Part shown: piece by piece, positions 43,903 to 51,699 of the stretch
Layout: each line of letters begins with the position of its first letter
How positions within the stretch are numbered: the first letter of the stretch is position 1
Assembly (NCBI RefSeq): GCF_004803755.1
Contig: NZ_CP032311.1
Location: 2,558,501-2,622,500 of the forward strand
From: Pseudomonas sp. DG56-2
GTDB lineage: Bacteria; Pseudomonadota; Gammaproteobacteria; Pseudomonadales; Pseudomonadaceae
Direction: 5' to 3'
DNA length: 64,000 nt
Notes under the pieces: model-generated
What the model saw: only the letters and a program-made list of their open reading frames with translations
Databases searched by the model: none
What the model was told of the DNA's origin: nothing
Made by a program: the position numbers and the translations under genes

Positions 43903-43927
43903 ATGCACACATGCAGATTTTGTGCAT
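43903..43927. promoter_or_regulatory. Inverted repeat ATGCACA-N11-TGTGCAT
   Basis: ATGCACA (43903-43909) and TGTGCAT (43921-43927) are perfect 7-base inverted arms 11 bases apart, in the 103-base gap before the glycerate kinase gene. The half-site TGTGC/GCACA is shared with the palindrome at 42715-42728, though arm order differs, so a common CdaR-like site is possible. Confidence 0.45.
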
Positions 43928-43990
43928 CCGCCAGAAGCCCGCGCACGCGCTAGCTGTCAGCATGCAACGAACTGGAGCAGGAGAACCCCC

Positions 43991-45142
43991 ATGAAAATCG
44001 TCATCGCCCCCGACTCGTTCAAGGACAGTCTCAGCGCTGAAGGTGTGGCAGATGCCATCGCCTTGGGTCTGGCCCAGGTCTGGCCTGACGCGCAGTTGCT
44101 CAAGCGGCCGATGGCCGATGGTGGTGAAGGCACCATGGAGGCAATTATTGCGGCCTGTAGTGGTGAACTGCGTCGTCAGCACGTACAAGGCCCGCTGGGC
44201 GAGACAGTGCAAGCCGGCTGGGGCTGGTTGGCCGACAGCCACACGGCGATTATCGAAATGGCCCAGGCCAGCGGCCTGCAGTTACTCGGCCTTGGACAGC
44301 GTGACGCGTGCCGCAGCAGCACCTTTGGCACCGGCCAGTTGATCAGCGCTGCCCTCGATGCCGGTGCGCAGCGGATCATTCTGGCGATCGGCGGCAGCGC
44401 CACCAACGACGGTGGCAGCGGCATGCTCAGGGCCTTGGGCGTGCGCCTGTTCGACGCGCAGGATCAGGCGCTGGCCGAGGGTGGCCTGGCGTTGAGCCAA
44501 CTGGCGCGCCTTGATGCCAGCGCGCTGGACCCGCGCTTGGCCCGGGTGCAGTTGGAAGTTGCCGCCGACGTTGATAACCCGCTGTGCGGCAGCAATGGCG
44601 CGTCGGCTATCTTCGGCCCCCAGAAAGGCGCCAGTCCTGATCAGGTGCTGATGCTGGACAAAGCCTTGGGGCACTTTGCCGATCACTGCGCAGCGTGGCT
44701 CAACGAAGACGTGCGTGACTTTCCAGGCTGCGGTGCCGCTGGCGGCATGGGCTTTGCGGCAAAGGCGTTCCTGCAGGCGACCTTCCGGCCGGGTATCGAC
44801 GTGGTCGCAGAGTTGGCCGGCCTGGAATCGGCCGTGCAAGGCGCTGATCTGGTGATTACCGGGGAAGGGCGCTTCGATGCGCAAACATTGCGGGGCAAAA
44901 CACCCTTCGGTGTCGCTCGGGTTGCCAAGCGCCACGGTGTACCGGTGCTGGTCATCGCCGGAACCCTGGGAGAAGGTTACCAGCAATTGTACGGCCACGG
45001 CATTGACGCTGCGTTCGCTGTGACCAGCGGGCCGATGAGCCTCGAACAGGCGTGTGGTAATGCCGCAGAGTTATTGCGGGATCGTGCTGGCGATGTTGCG
45101 CGCTTGTGGTCGTGTGCCCATCAATCAGCGCCTAACCGATGA
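43991..45142 (+). CDS. Glycerate kinase (GarK/GlxK type)
   Basis: A 383-residue type I glycerate kinase. It begins KIVIAPDSFKDSLSAEGVADAIALGL and has RPMADGGEGTMEAIIAA, ILAIGGSATNDGGSGMLRALG, AADVDNPLCGSNGASAIFGPQKGAS, CGAAGGMGFAAKAFL and DLVITGEGRFDAQTLRGKTPFGVAR, all landmarks of the family. It phosphorylates D-glycerate to 2-phosphoglycerate with ATP, feeding glycolysis from sugar diacid or glyoxylate breakdown. The ATG at 43991 has GGAG upstream; an earlier frame is non-conserved. Its 3' end overlaps the convergent recombinase gene by 11 bases. Confidence 0.95.
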   Translation: MKIVIAPDSFKDSLSAEGVADAIALGLAQVWPDAQLLKRPMADGGEGTMEAIIAACSGELRRQHVQGPLGETVQAGWGWLADSHTAIIEMAQASGLQLLGLGQRDACRSSTFGTGQLISAALDAGAQRIILAIGGSATNDGGSGMLRALGVRLFDAQDQALAEGGLALSQLARLDASALDPRLARVQLEVAADVDNPLCGSNGASAIFGPQKGASPDQVLMLDKALGHFADHCAAWLNEDVRDFPGCGAAGGMGFAAKAFLQATFRPGIDVVAELAGLESAVQGADLVITGEGRFDAQTLRGKTPFGVARVAKRHGVPVLVIAGTLGEGYQQLYGHGIDAAFAVTSGPMSLEQACGNAAELLRDRAGDVARLWSCAHQSAPNR

Positions 45143-46085
45143 TTGCAGGCTGCTCGAGTGGCTTGTCGAGCACAGCCAGTTCGCCGAAAGAGGCCGAGGC
45201 ATCGATGTAGCGCAACGCCGACTTGGCGTCTTTCCAGCCGACGTAGCTCATCAATGCCTTGATCTCCCAGCCGTTGCTGGTAGCCCAGGTGGCAAAGCCG
45301 CGGCGCAACGAGTGGCTGGTATATGAAGAAGCCGAGATCCCGCTGCGTTCCAGGATGCGCCGCAACAAGGCGATCAGGCTGTTGCTGTTGAGCGCAGCCT
45401 CATTCAGGTTGCCCCAGCGATCGAGTTTGCGGAACACCGGGCCGTGCGCGATGCCTGCCACTTCGATCCATTGCAGGTAGGCCTGCACTGGACACAGCAC
45501 TTTCAGTGCTGGCGCCTGATGGCGAGTGCCGAGTGCCTGGCGGTCAGCTTTGCTTCGTGGCAAGTAAATGTGCATGCCTTTGCCGGCCTGAGCTTGAATA
45601 TGTTCGACGTGCAGACGAGCCAGTTCATCGCCGCGAAAACCACGCCAGAAGCCGATCAGCAATAACGCCACATCGCGTCGAGCCCGCAACAGCTCGGGCA
45701 GGTGGTGACGCTCGCGGGCCTGGCGGGCTTCTTGCTCCAGGAACGCAATGGCTTGCTGCAAGTGCTGGATTTGCAATGGCGCCGCTTGCCGGGGTTCGGC
45801 CGGGTGCAGGGTTCGAATACCCTTTAGCACCTGGCGTACCACCGGTGCCTTGGTCGGATCGGGAAAACCCTGGCTGACATGCCACTGCCCAAGCGCCGCC
45901 AGGCGCTGTTTGAGGGTACTGATTGCATGGGTGTCAGCGTGGTCGGCCAGGTAGCGGGCAATACTGTCGGCGGTGGCGGGAAGAAAGCCACCCCAGCTTA
46001 CTTCGAAGTGCTGGACCGCCGCTTGGTAACTGCGTCGGGTGTTGTCGCGGGTGGCCGCCTGAAGATAGCGCTCGATGGTGTTCAT
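45132..46085 (-). CDS. Tyrosine recombinase / phage-integrase family protein
   Basis: A 317-residue protein. An N-terminal SAM-like core-binding domain (NTIERYLQAATRDNTRRSYQAAVQHFEVSWGGFLPAT, ADHADTHAISTLKQRLAALGQWH) is followed by a catalytic domain with Arg in GFWRGFRGDELARLHVEHI, the HxxR box SHSLRRGFATWA, a Trp at the second-His position (SYVGWKDAKSALRYID) and the nucleophilic Tyr in RYID. All catalytic positions therefore appear present. It stands alone between catabolic genes, overlapping glycerate kinase by 11 bases, with no tRNA, excisionase or transposon genes near. It may be a resident chromosomal recombinase or an island remnant. Start 46085 has GAGG upstream. Confidence 0.87.
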   Translation of the reverse strand: MNTIERYLQAATRDNTRRSYQAAVQHFEVSWGGFLPATADSIARYLADHADTHAISTLKQRLAALGQWHVSQGFPDPTKAPVVRQVLKGIRTLHPAEPRQAAPLQIQHLQQAIAFLEQEARQARERHHLPELLRARRDVALLLIGFWRGFRGDELARLHVEHIQAQAGKGMHIYLPRSKADRQALGTRHQAPALKVLCPVQAYLQWIEVAGIAHGPVFRKLDRWGNLNEAALNSNSLIALLRRILERSGISASSYTSHSLRRGFATWATSNGWEIKALMSYVGWKDAKSALRYIDASASFGELAVLDKPLEQPAIIG

Positions 46086-46172
46086 TACCCGCCTCGGTGC
46101 TCGAGGCTGAAAATGAGAGGCCTCGAGCGCCATGCATTGTAAAACAGTTGCGGGCCAAGCGGTGAGTGCGCG

Positions 46173-47156
46173 TCAGCGCGGCGCCCACAAGTCGGGCAGA
46201 CCTGGGTCGCTGACCACGATCAGACGCTTGAGCAACACCTTCAACGCCTGAGCGTCAGCCGGGCCCAATTTAACTGACAAATCCTCCTCGACCAGCTTGG
46301 CCAGGGCCAATTGTTGCAGCGATGCTTCGCGGCCGTTGGCGGTAAGCACAAAGCGCTGTTGGCCTGGACCCCCTTCAATGGCTACCAGATTCTGTCGCTC
46401 AAGGAAGCGCATGCTTGGCAGTGTCACTTCGTGACCGGTGTAGTTCACGAAGGTGTTGATCTCTTCCAGACTGAGGTTGTCGCGGATGCACAGCACCGAG
46501 AGAATGAAAAACGCCTGTTCATCCAATTGTTGGTTGTTCAACAACAGGCGCAAAGCGTTGAGCAACTGATAGTGCGCGCGTCCCAGCAAATAGCCAAGCA
46601 GGTCTTCGGTGTAGCTGCACTCGGGCGGCGGTGGGGTGGTAGCCAGGCGCAGTTCGCTGCGCGGTTTGCGCATGGCCAGGGCGTACTGGCCGCTTTGGAA
46701 CGCCAGCGGCGCACGCTCACTGTGATCGAATGCCAGCACCTCGCCGACAAAAATCACGTGATCGCCGCCTTCGTACTGGAACGCGGTGCGGCACTGAAAG
46801 CGCGCGGTGCAGTCCTGTAGCAAGGGGGCTTCGCTGATGCCGCTGTCGAACTGGATTTCGGCGAACTTGTCCTCGCCCTGAGTGGCAAAACGGCCAGACA
46901 GCGACTCTTGTTCGGTAGACAGCACGTGCACGTTCCAGTGTTTGCCGGTGCTGAATACCGGCAAACTGCGGGCTTTTTTCGACAAACTCCAGAGCACTAG
47001 CGGCGGATTGAGCGATACCGAGTTGAAACTGTTGGCGGTGATTCCCACTGGCGAGCCGTCTTCGGCCTGGGTGGTGATGATAGTGACCCCGGTGGTGAAC
47101 GTGCCCAGCGCATTGCGGAAGGCTTGAGGGTCGAAACCGATGTTTGGCGTAGCCAT
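46173..47156 (-). CDS. Flavin reductase fused to a MarR-like domain
   Basis: A 327-residue two-domain protein. Residues 8-165 are a flavin-reductase-like split barrel (FRNALGTFTTGVTIITTQAEDGSPVGITANSFNSVSLNPPLVLWSLSKKARS, HWNVHVLSTEQESLSGRFA, GGDHVIFVGEVLAF). Residues about 185-315 form a winged-helix MarR-type region (HYQLLNALRLLLNNQQLDEQAFFILSVLCIRDNLSLEEINTFV). The same layout is known in HpaH-type reductases of two-component flavin monooxygenases, where the MarR part senses the substrate allosterically. No monooxygenase partner is adjacent; instead the gene diverges from steroid-dehydrogenase-like genes. It should reduce FMN or FAD with NAD(P)H in the cytosol. Confidence 0.88.
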   Translation of the reverse strand: MATPNIGFDPQAFRNALGTFTTGVTIITTQAEDGSPVGITANSFNSVSLNPPLVLWSLSKKARSLPVFSTGKHWNVHVLSTEQESLSGRFATQGEDKFAEIQFDSGISEAPLLQDCTARFQCRTAFQYEGGDHVIFVGEVLAFDHSERAPLAFQSGQYALAMRKPRSELRLATTPPPPECSYTEDLLGYLLGRAHYQLLNALRLLLNNQQLDEQAFFILSVLCIRDNLSLEEINTFVNYTGHEVTLPSMRFLERQNLVAIEGGPGQQRFVLTANGREASLQQLALAKLVEEDLSVKLGPADAQALKVLLKRLIVVSDPGLPDLWAPR

Positions 47157-47216
47157 GACATGTCCTCATGGGGTGGGATTTCGTGGTGCCAGTATTGGGC
47201 GCGGGTCTTGTCTACA

Positions 47217-47294
47217 CATCGTCTTAATGGACTAACGCTTTTTACCGTTGAGGCCAGCCCTGCGCGGCGTTGCATCTAGTCCGCTTTGACGATG
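47217..47294. promoter_or_regulatory. Pair of inverted 18-bp elements in the divergent promoter
   Basis: CATCGTCTTAATGGACTA (47217-47234) recurs in inverted orientation as TAGTCCGCTTTGACGATG (47277-47294); 14 of 18 positions agree (CATCGTCnnAnnGGACTA). The copies lie 42 bases apart between the divergent flavin-reductase and flavoprotein genes. They are good candidates for a shared regulator binding at two sites. Confidence 0.6.
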
Positions 47295-47353
47295 AGCACG
47301 GTCTGCGCCGGGTCGATGATCCACACTGAATTTCAGCCAATGGCATAACAACA

Positions 47354-49063
47354 ATGACTGCTCAAGTTCAGGCTCCAACTGTCTATGACGTGATTGTGGT
47401 CGGCTCAGGCGCTGGGTCGATGGCCTCGGCGGTGTTTCTCGCCGACCAGGGGTTCAGCGTGCTGATCGTGGAAAAGAGCGACAAGTACGGCGGCACTTCG
47501 GCGATTTCTGGCGGCGGGATCTGGATTCCCAACAATCATTACTTCGCCCGCAAGGGTGGGGCCGACAGTGCCGAACAGGCCTTGACCTATTTGCAGGCGG
47601 CCGCCGGTGAACAGGTGGGCGAGGAGCGCTTGCGCGCCTATCTCGACAACGCGCCGAAGATGATTGAAACCCTCACCCGTACCAGCCGTGTGCGCTACGC
47701 GGTGGCCGACAAGTACCCGGATTACTACCCGCACCTTCCGGGTGCCTTGCCAGGTGGCCGCACCTTGGACCCTGAACCGTTCGACACCAGTGAACTGGGC
47801 GATGAACTGAACAATCTGCGCAAGCCTTCACCCACCACCTTGCTCATGGGGCGCATTGCCTGGACCGCACGCGACGCCCACAAGGCCATGGCCCGTGGTT
47901 TTGGTTGGCAGTTGCTGATTCTCGGTTTGATGCTGCGCTACAAACTGGACTTCAAATGGCGGCGCAAAAGCAAGTACGACCGTCGCGCGGCGCTGGGCAG
48001 TTCGCTGGTCGCTGCGCTGCGGCGCTCGTTGATGGACCGCAATGTGCCGCTGTGGTTGAACACCGATTTCACCGGTTTGCTTAGCGATTGCGAGCGCATT
48101 GCTGGCGTCAACGTGATGCGAGACGGGCAGCCGCTTACGCTTCGGGCACGTCTCGGGGTCATCCTCGGCTCCGGTGGCTTCGAACAGAACCAGGCATTGC
48201 GCGAACAGTACCTGCCGCAGCCTACGCGCATGGCCTGGAGTGCAACCCCGCCGGGCAACAATACCGGCGCAGCGCTGCAGGCCGGGATCGCCCAGGGCGC
48301 GGCAACAGCGCTGATGGACTGGGCATGGTGGGCGCCAACCATTGCCGTACCGGGTGAGGACAAACCACGTGGCATCTTTGCCGAACGGGCATTCCCCGGT
48401 GCCATTGTGGTCAATGGCCACGGCCAGCGTTTCGTCAACGAGGCCGCGCCGTACCTTGAGTTCGTCGACGCTATGTACCGCGACAACCAGGTAACCGGTG
48501 GCCACAGCGTGCCAGCCTGGGTGATTTTTGACGGCCACTTTCGCCAGCACTATGCCATGGGCCCGCTGATGCCGGCACAGGTGATGCCCGACAGCCGCTT
48601 GCCCAAGGAGTGGCGCAACACCCTGTACTTCAAGGCCGAGACCTTGGCCGAGCTTGCTCGGTCGATCGGTGTAGACGCTGATGGCCTGGAGAATACCGTG
48701 GCCAAGGTCAACGACTATGCGCGCAACGGTACAGACCCGGACTTTGGCCGCGGCGGCAATGTCTTCGACCGCTATTACGGCGACAGCAATATCAAACCCA
48801 ACCCGTGCTTGGCGCCGCTGCGCAAAGGGCCTTTCTACGCCATGCGCATGGATGCTGGTGACATTGGCACCAAGGGTGGCCTGTTGACCAACGCCGACGC
48901 CCAGGTGGTACGCGAAGACGGCCAGCCGATTGACGGCTTGTATGCCATTGGCAACTGCTCGGCCTCGGTGATGGGCACCAGCTATCCCGGTGCCGGCGGC
49001 ACCCTGGGGCCGGCGCTGACCTTCGCCTTTATCGCCGCCAACCACCTCGCCAGCCAACGTTAG
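47354..49063 (+). CDS. FAD-binding 3-ketosteroid-dehydrogenase-like flavoprotein 1
   Basis: A 569-residue flavoprotein of the fumarate reductase/KstD superfamily. The FAD-binding Rossmann motif is VIVVGSGAGSMASAVFLADQGFSVLIVEKSDKYGGTSAISGGGIWIP at residues 11-57. ILGSGGFEQNQALREQYLP, GIFAERAFPGAIVVNGHGQRFVNEAAPY and a C-terminal TNADAQVVREDGQPIDGLYAIGNCSASVMGTSYPGAGGTLGPALTFAFIAANH complete the pattern. The family introduces double bonds next to ring ketones of steroids and other cyclic ketones. It ends 8 bases before a second, divergent-sequence homologue, implying one operon. The actual substrate may not be a steroid. Confidence 0.88.
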   Translation: MTAQVQAPTVYDVIVVGSGAGSMASAVFLADQGFSVLIVEKSDKYGGTSAISGGGIWIPNNHYFARKGGADSAEQALTYLQAAAGEQVGEERLRAYLDNAPKMIETLTRTSRVRYAVADKYPDYYPHLPGALPGGRTLDPEPFDTSELGDELNNLRKPSPTTLLMGRIAWTARDAHKAMARGFGWQLLILGLMLRYKLDFKWRRKSKYDRRAALGSSLVAALRRSLMDRNVPLWLNTDFTGLLSDCERIAGVNVMRDGQPLTLRARLGVILGSGGFEQNQALREQYLPQPTRMAWSATPPGNNTGAALQAGIAQGAATALMDWAWWAPTIAVPGEDKPRGIFAERAFPGAIVVNGHGQRFVNEAAPYLEFVDAMYRDNQVTGGHSVPAWVIFDGHFRQHYAMGPLMPAQVMPDSRLPKEWRNTLYFKAETLAELARSIGVDADGLENTVAKVNDYARNGTDPDFGRGGNVFDRYYGDSNIKPNPCLAPLRKGPFYAMRMDAGDIGTKGGLLTNADAQVVREDGQPIDGLYAIGNCSASVMGTSYPGAGGTLGPALTFAFIAANHLASQR

Positions 49064-49071
49064 GAGCCACC

Positions 49072-50793
49072 ATGCAGCCAATAAACAAGGATTCAACCTG
49101 CAGCACCATCCTGGCACCCTTGCGAGTGAGCGACAGCAAGCTGTTGAAGTGGGACGATCTGTGCGATGTGCTGGTGATTGGCTGGGGCGCTTCGGGAGCC
49201 TGCGCGGCCCTTGAGGCGCGGGCCAATGGCGCCGACGTGTTGATCGCCGACCGTTTCACCGGTGGTGGCGCCAGCGCTAAAAGCGGTGGCGTTGTCTACG
49301 CCGGGGGAGGCACCCGCCAGCAGCAGGCCGCCGGCATCAGCGACAGTCCACAAGCGATGTTCGATTACCTCAAGCACGAAACCTGCGGGGTGGTCAGCGA
49401 CAGCACGCTGCGCCGATTCTGCGAACAGAGTGTGGCCAACCTGGAATGGCTGCAAAGCCACGGTGCGCCGTTCGGTCACCAGATGCCGCCCGGCGGGAAG
49501 ACCTCCTATCCTGCAGATGGCTATTTTCTCTATTACTCCGGCAATGAGTTGGTGCCGTCGCATACCGGTACGCTGGCCCCGGCAGCCCGCGGTCATCGTA
49601 CAGTGGGCAAAGGGCAGTGCGGCGCTGTGCTGTACAGCCATCTGCAGTCAGCCTGCCTGAAAGCGGGTGTCCGTCCGCTGTTGCAATCGGCGGCGCGGCG
49701 CCTGGTGCAGGACGGCGAAGGCCGGGTGATCGGTGCCGAGTTGTGGCGCTTGCTGCCGGGTAGCGAGGCGGCCAAGGCCCATACGCGGCTGATGGCACGC
49801 GCCGAACGCTGGCAAAACCTCGCACCCGGCTACTGTGACAAGTTACGCCAGCGCGCCACTCGCCTGGAGCGAGAGCACGCCCAGGCATACCGGGTGCGCG
49901 CACGGCAGGGCGTGGTGCTCAGTACTGGGGGCTTTATCTTCAACCGAGAGTTGATGCGCGAGCATGCACCCGCCTATCGCCGCAACTTCAAGGTCGGCGC
50001 CACCGGTTGCGATGGCAGCGGCCTGCGCCTGGGGCAAAGCGCTGGTGCCGCCAGTGCCGGGCTTGAGCGTGTTTCGGCATGGCGCTTTATCAACCCACCG
50101 CATTGTTGGCCCGAAGGCATCGTGGTCAATCGCGATGGTAAGCGCTTCTGCAACGAGGAAGTCTATGGGGCCACGCTTGGCCAGCCGCTGATGGAAGAGC
50201 AGGGTGGGCGCGCCTGGTTGGTGCTCGATGCGCGACTGCGGACCAAGGCGATCAGGCAGGCGCTGTTCGGTGGCTATTGGTGGTTCCAGGCTTTACCGGC
50301 ACTGGCCTTGATGTTGTTCAAGCCGCGCAAGGGCAAGACCCCGGCGCAACTGGCCAAGGCTGCCGGTATGCAGGTCGATGCCTTGAACCAGGCGCTGGCG
50401 CGCAACAACAGCGCCGCCCGAGGCGAGTGTGAGGACGAGTTCGGCAAGTCCACCGGCTGTCGCGAGGTGCTCGATCAGGGGCCGTTCTATGCCTGTGATA
50501 TTTCCGTTGGCAATCCGATTTTCCCCCTCGGGGCGTTGACCCTCGGCGGCTTGAAAGTGGACGAAGACACCGGCGCGGCGCTGGACAGCAACGGTCAGCC
50601 GATTGCCGGTCTGTACGCCGCCGGACGCACGGCGCTGGGCATTCCGTCGCACCTGTACATCAGTGGCCTGTCCTTGGCGGACTGCGTGTTTTCCGGGCGC
50701 CGGGCCGGTTGCGCCGCCGCTTCAGTGAGGGTTTCAGAGGCGGGCCTGCCCCGCGATACGGCGCAAGCAATTCCAACGAGGACCGGTATATGA
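49072..50793 (+). CDS. FAD-binding 3-ketosteroid-dehydrogenase-like flavoprotein 2
   Basis: A 573-residue flavoprotein of the same superfamily but a different branch. The dinucleotide site is VLVIGWGASGACAALEARANGADVLIADRFTGGGASAKSGGVVYAGGG. Later motifs are VVLSTGGFIFNRELMREHAP, GCDGSGLRLGQSAGAAS, WPEGIVVNRDGKRFCNEEVYG and GLKVDEDTGAALDSNGQPIAGLYAAGRTALGIPSHLYISGLSLADCVFSGRRAG. Such proteins are annotated as KstD-like or as 4-ene-reducing flavoenzymes. It lies between flavoprotein 1 (8-base gap) and an SDR gene whose start overlaps its stop by 4 bases. Two flavoproteins plus an SDR form a redox set for a cyclic ketone or alcohol. Confidence 0.88.
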   Translation: MQPINKDSTCSTILAPLRVSDSKLLKWDDLCDVLVIGWGASGACAALEARANGADVLIADRFTGGGASAKSGGVVYAGGGTRQQQAAGISDSPQAMFDYLKHETCGVVSDSTLRRFCEQSVANLEWLQSHGAPFGHQMPPGGKTSYPADGYFLYYSGNELVPSHTGTLAPAARGHRTVGKGQCGAVLYSHLQSACLKAGVRPLLQSAARRLVQDGEGRVIGAELWRLLPGSEAAKAHTRLMARAERWQNLAPGYCDKLRQRATRLEREHAQAYRVRARQGVVLSTGGFIFNRELMREHAPAYRRNFKVGATGCDGSGLRLGQSAGAASAGLERVSAWRFINPPHCWPEGIVVNRDGKRFCNEEVYGATLGQPLMEEQGGRAWLVLDARLRTKAIRQALFGGYWWFQALPALALMLFKPRKGKTPAQLAKAAGMQVDALNQALARNNSAARGECEDEFGKSTGCREVLDQGPFYACDISVGNPIFPLGALTLGGLKVDEDTGAALDSNGQPIAGLYAAGRTALGIPSHLYISGLSLADCVFSGRRAGCAAASVRVSEAGLPRDTAQAIPTRTGI

Positions 50794-51548
50794 GTGGACG
50801 AGTACAGGGCAAAGTTGCCTTGGTCACAGGCGGCGCAAACGGTATTGGCCGCGCTTGCGCACGGTTGCTGGCGGCAGAAGGCGCGCAGGTGGTGATCAGC
50901 GACATTGATGAACAAGCAGGCCAGGCCCTTGCCGCCGAGATAGGCCCGGCCGCCGCCTTTGTTCGTCACGATGCCAGCAGTGAAAGCGACTGGCAGCAGG
51001 TGATGGCCTATTTGCGTGATCGGCATGGGCGCCTGGATATTCTGTTCAATAACGCGGGCATCCTGCGCAGCGGCTCGATTGAAGATACGTTGCTGGATGA
51101 CTGGCATCGGGTACTGCAGGTGAACAGCGACAGCGTGTTTCTCGGCTGCCGTGAGGGCATTGCGCTGATGAAGGCAACGGGTGGCTCGATCATCAATATG
51201 TCATCTATTGCAGCGTTGGGTGGGCGCGGTGATTACCTGGCCTATAGCGCTTCCAAAGGCGCAGTGGCGGCTTTGTCGCGTTCGGTGGCGGTGCATTGTC
51301 GCCAGCGCAAGTACCGTATTCGTTGCAATACCTTGCACCCGGACAGTGTACTCACCGCTATGACGCGCGGTAGTTGGCCGGCAGGTTTGGCCCCTGAGCG
51401 GATGACTATCGACAGCGATCCGATGCAGCGCATGTGTCTACCAGAGGATGTCGCTGCCAGTGTGTTGTTCTTGGCCAGTGATGAGTCGCGGGCGATCAAT
51501 GGGGTTGAGTTGCGGGTCGACAGCGGGCAGTTGCTGATGAGTATTTAG
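50790..51548 (+). CDS. Short-chain dehydrogenase/reductase (hydroxysteroid-dehydrogenase-like)
   Basis: A 252-residue classical SDR. TGGANGIGRACARLLA is the NAD-binding glycine motif, NNAGI the structural motif, and the catalytic Ser-Tyr-Lys set is in INMSSIAALGGRGDYLAYSASKGAV. The C-terminus PEDVAASVLFLASDESRAINGVELRVDSG is typical. It interconverts a hydroxyl and a ketone with NAD(P)H. The start ATG at 50790 overlaps the previous stop and has AGGA upstream; a longer frame lies inside the flavoprotein gene. It probably makes the ketone on which the two flavoproteins act. Confidence 0.92.
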   Translation: MSGRVQGKVALVTGGANGIGRACARLLAAEGAQVVISDIDEQAGQALAAEIGPAAAFVRHDASSESDWQQVMAYLRDRHGRLDILFNNAGILRSGSIEDTLLDDWHRVLQVNSDSVFLGCREGIALMKATGGSIINMSSIAALGGRGDYLAYSASKGAVAALSRSVAVHCRQRKYRIRCNTLHPDSVLTAMTRGSWPAGLAPERMTIDSDPMQRMCLPEDVAASVLFLASDESRAINGVELRVDSGQLLMSI

Positions 51549-51606
51549 GGCCGTGCCTGGTCTCTGTTGTGGCTTGGCGACGCCTTGCTTTGGCAGTCGC
51601 CCCATA

Positions 51607-51639
51607 AGCGAAGGGTTTGGCCCTCCAGGACCCTTCGCT
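51607..51639. terminator. 10-bp stem-loop between convergent genes
   Basis: AGCGAAGGGT (51607-51616) and ACCCTTCGCT (51630-51639) are perfectly complementary, with an inner TGG/CCA pairing in the 13-base loop. It lies in the 151-base gap between the SDR gene and the convergent AI-2E-type gene. It is a likely bidirectional terminator, without a T-tract. Confidence 0.55.
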
Positions 51640-51699
51640 GCGCTGTGGGGCTCCTGTGGGGCCTTGTGCTTGAAGAGACGGGTAGCGATCAAGCGCAGA

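Noticed and set aside
45132..46085. Integrase as the edge of a genomic island
   Set aside because: No tRNA, direct repeats, transposase or phage genes flank it, and neighbouring codon use looks native.
47828..49117. 429-codon open frame on the minus strand
   Set aside because: It mirrors the ketosteroid-dehydrogenase-like gene, whose motifs are clear on the other strand.
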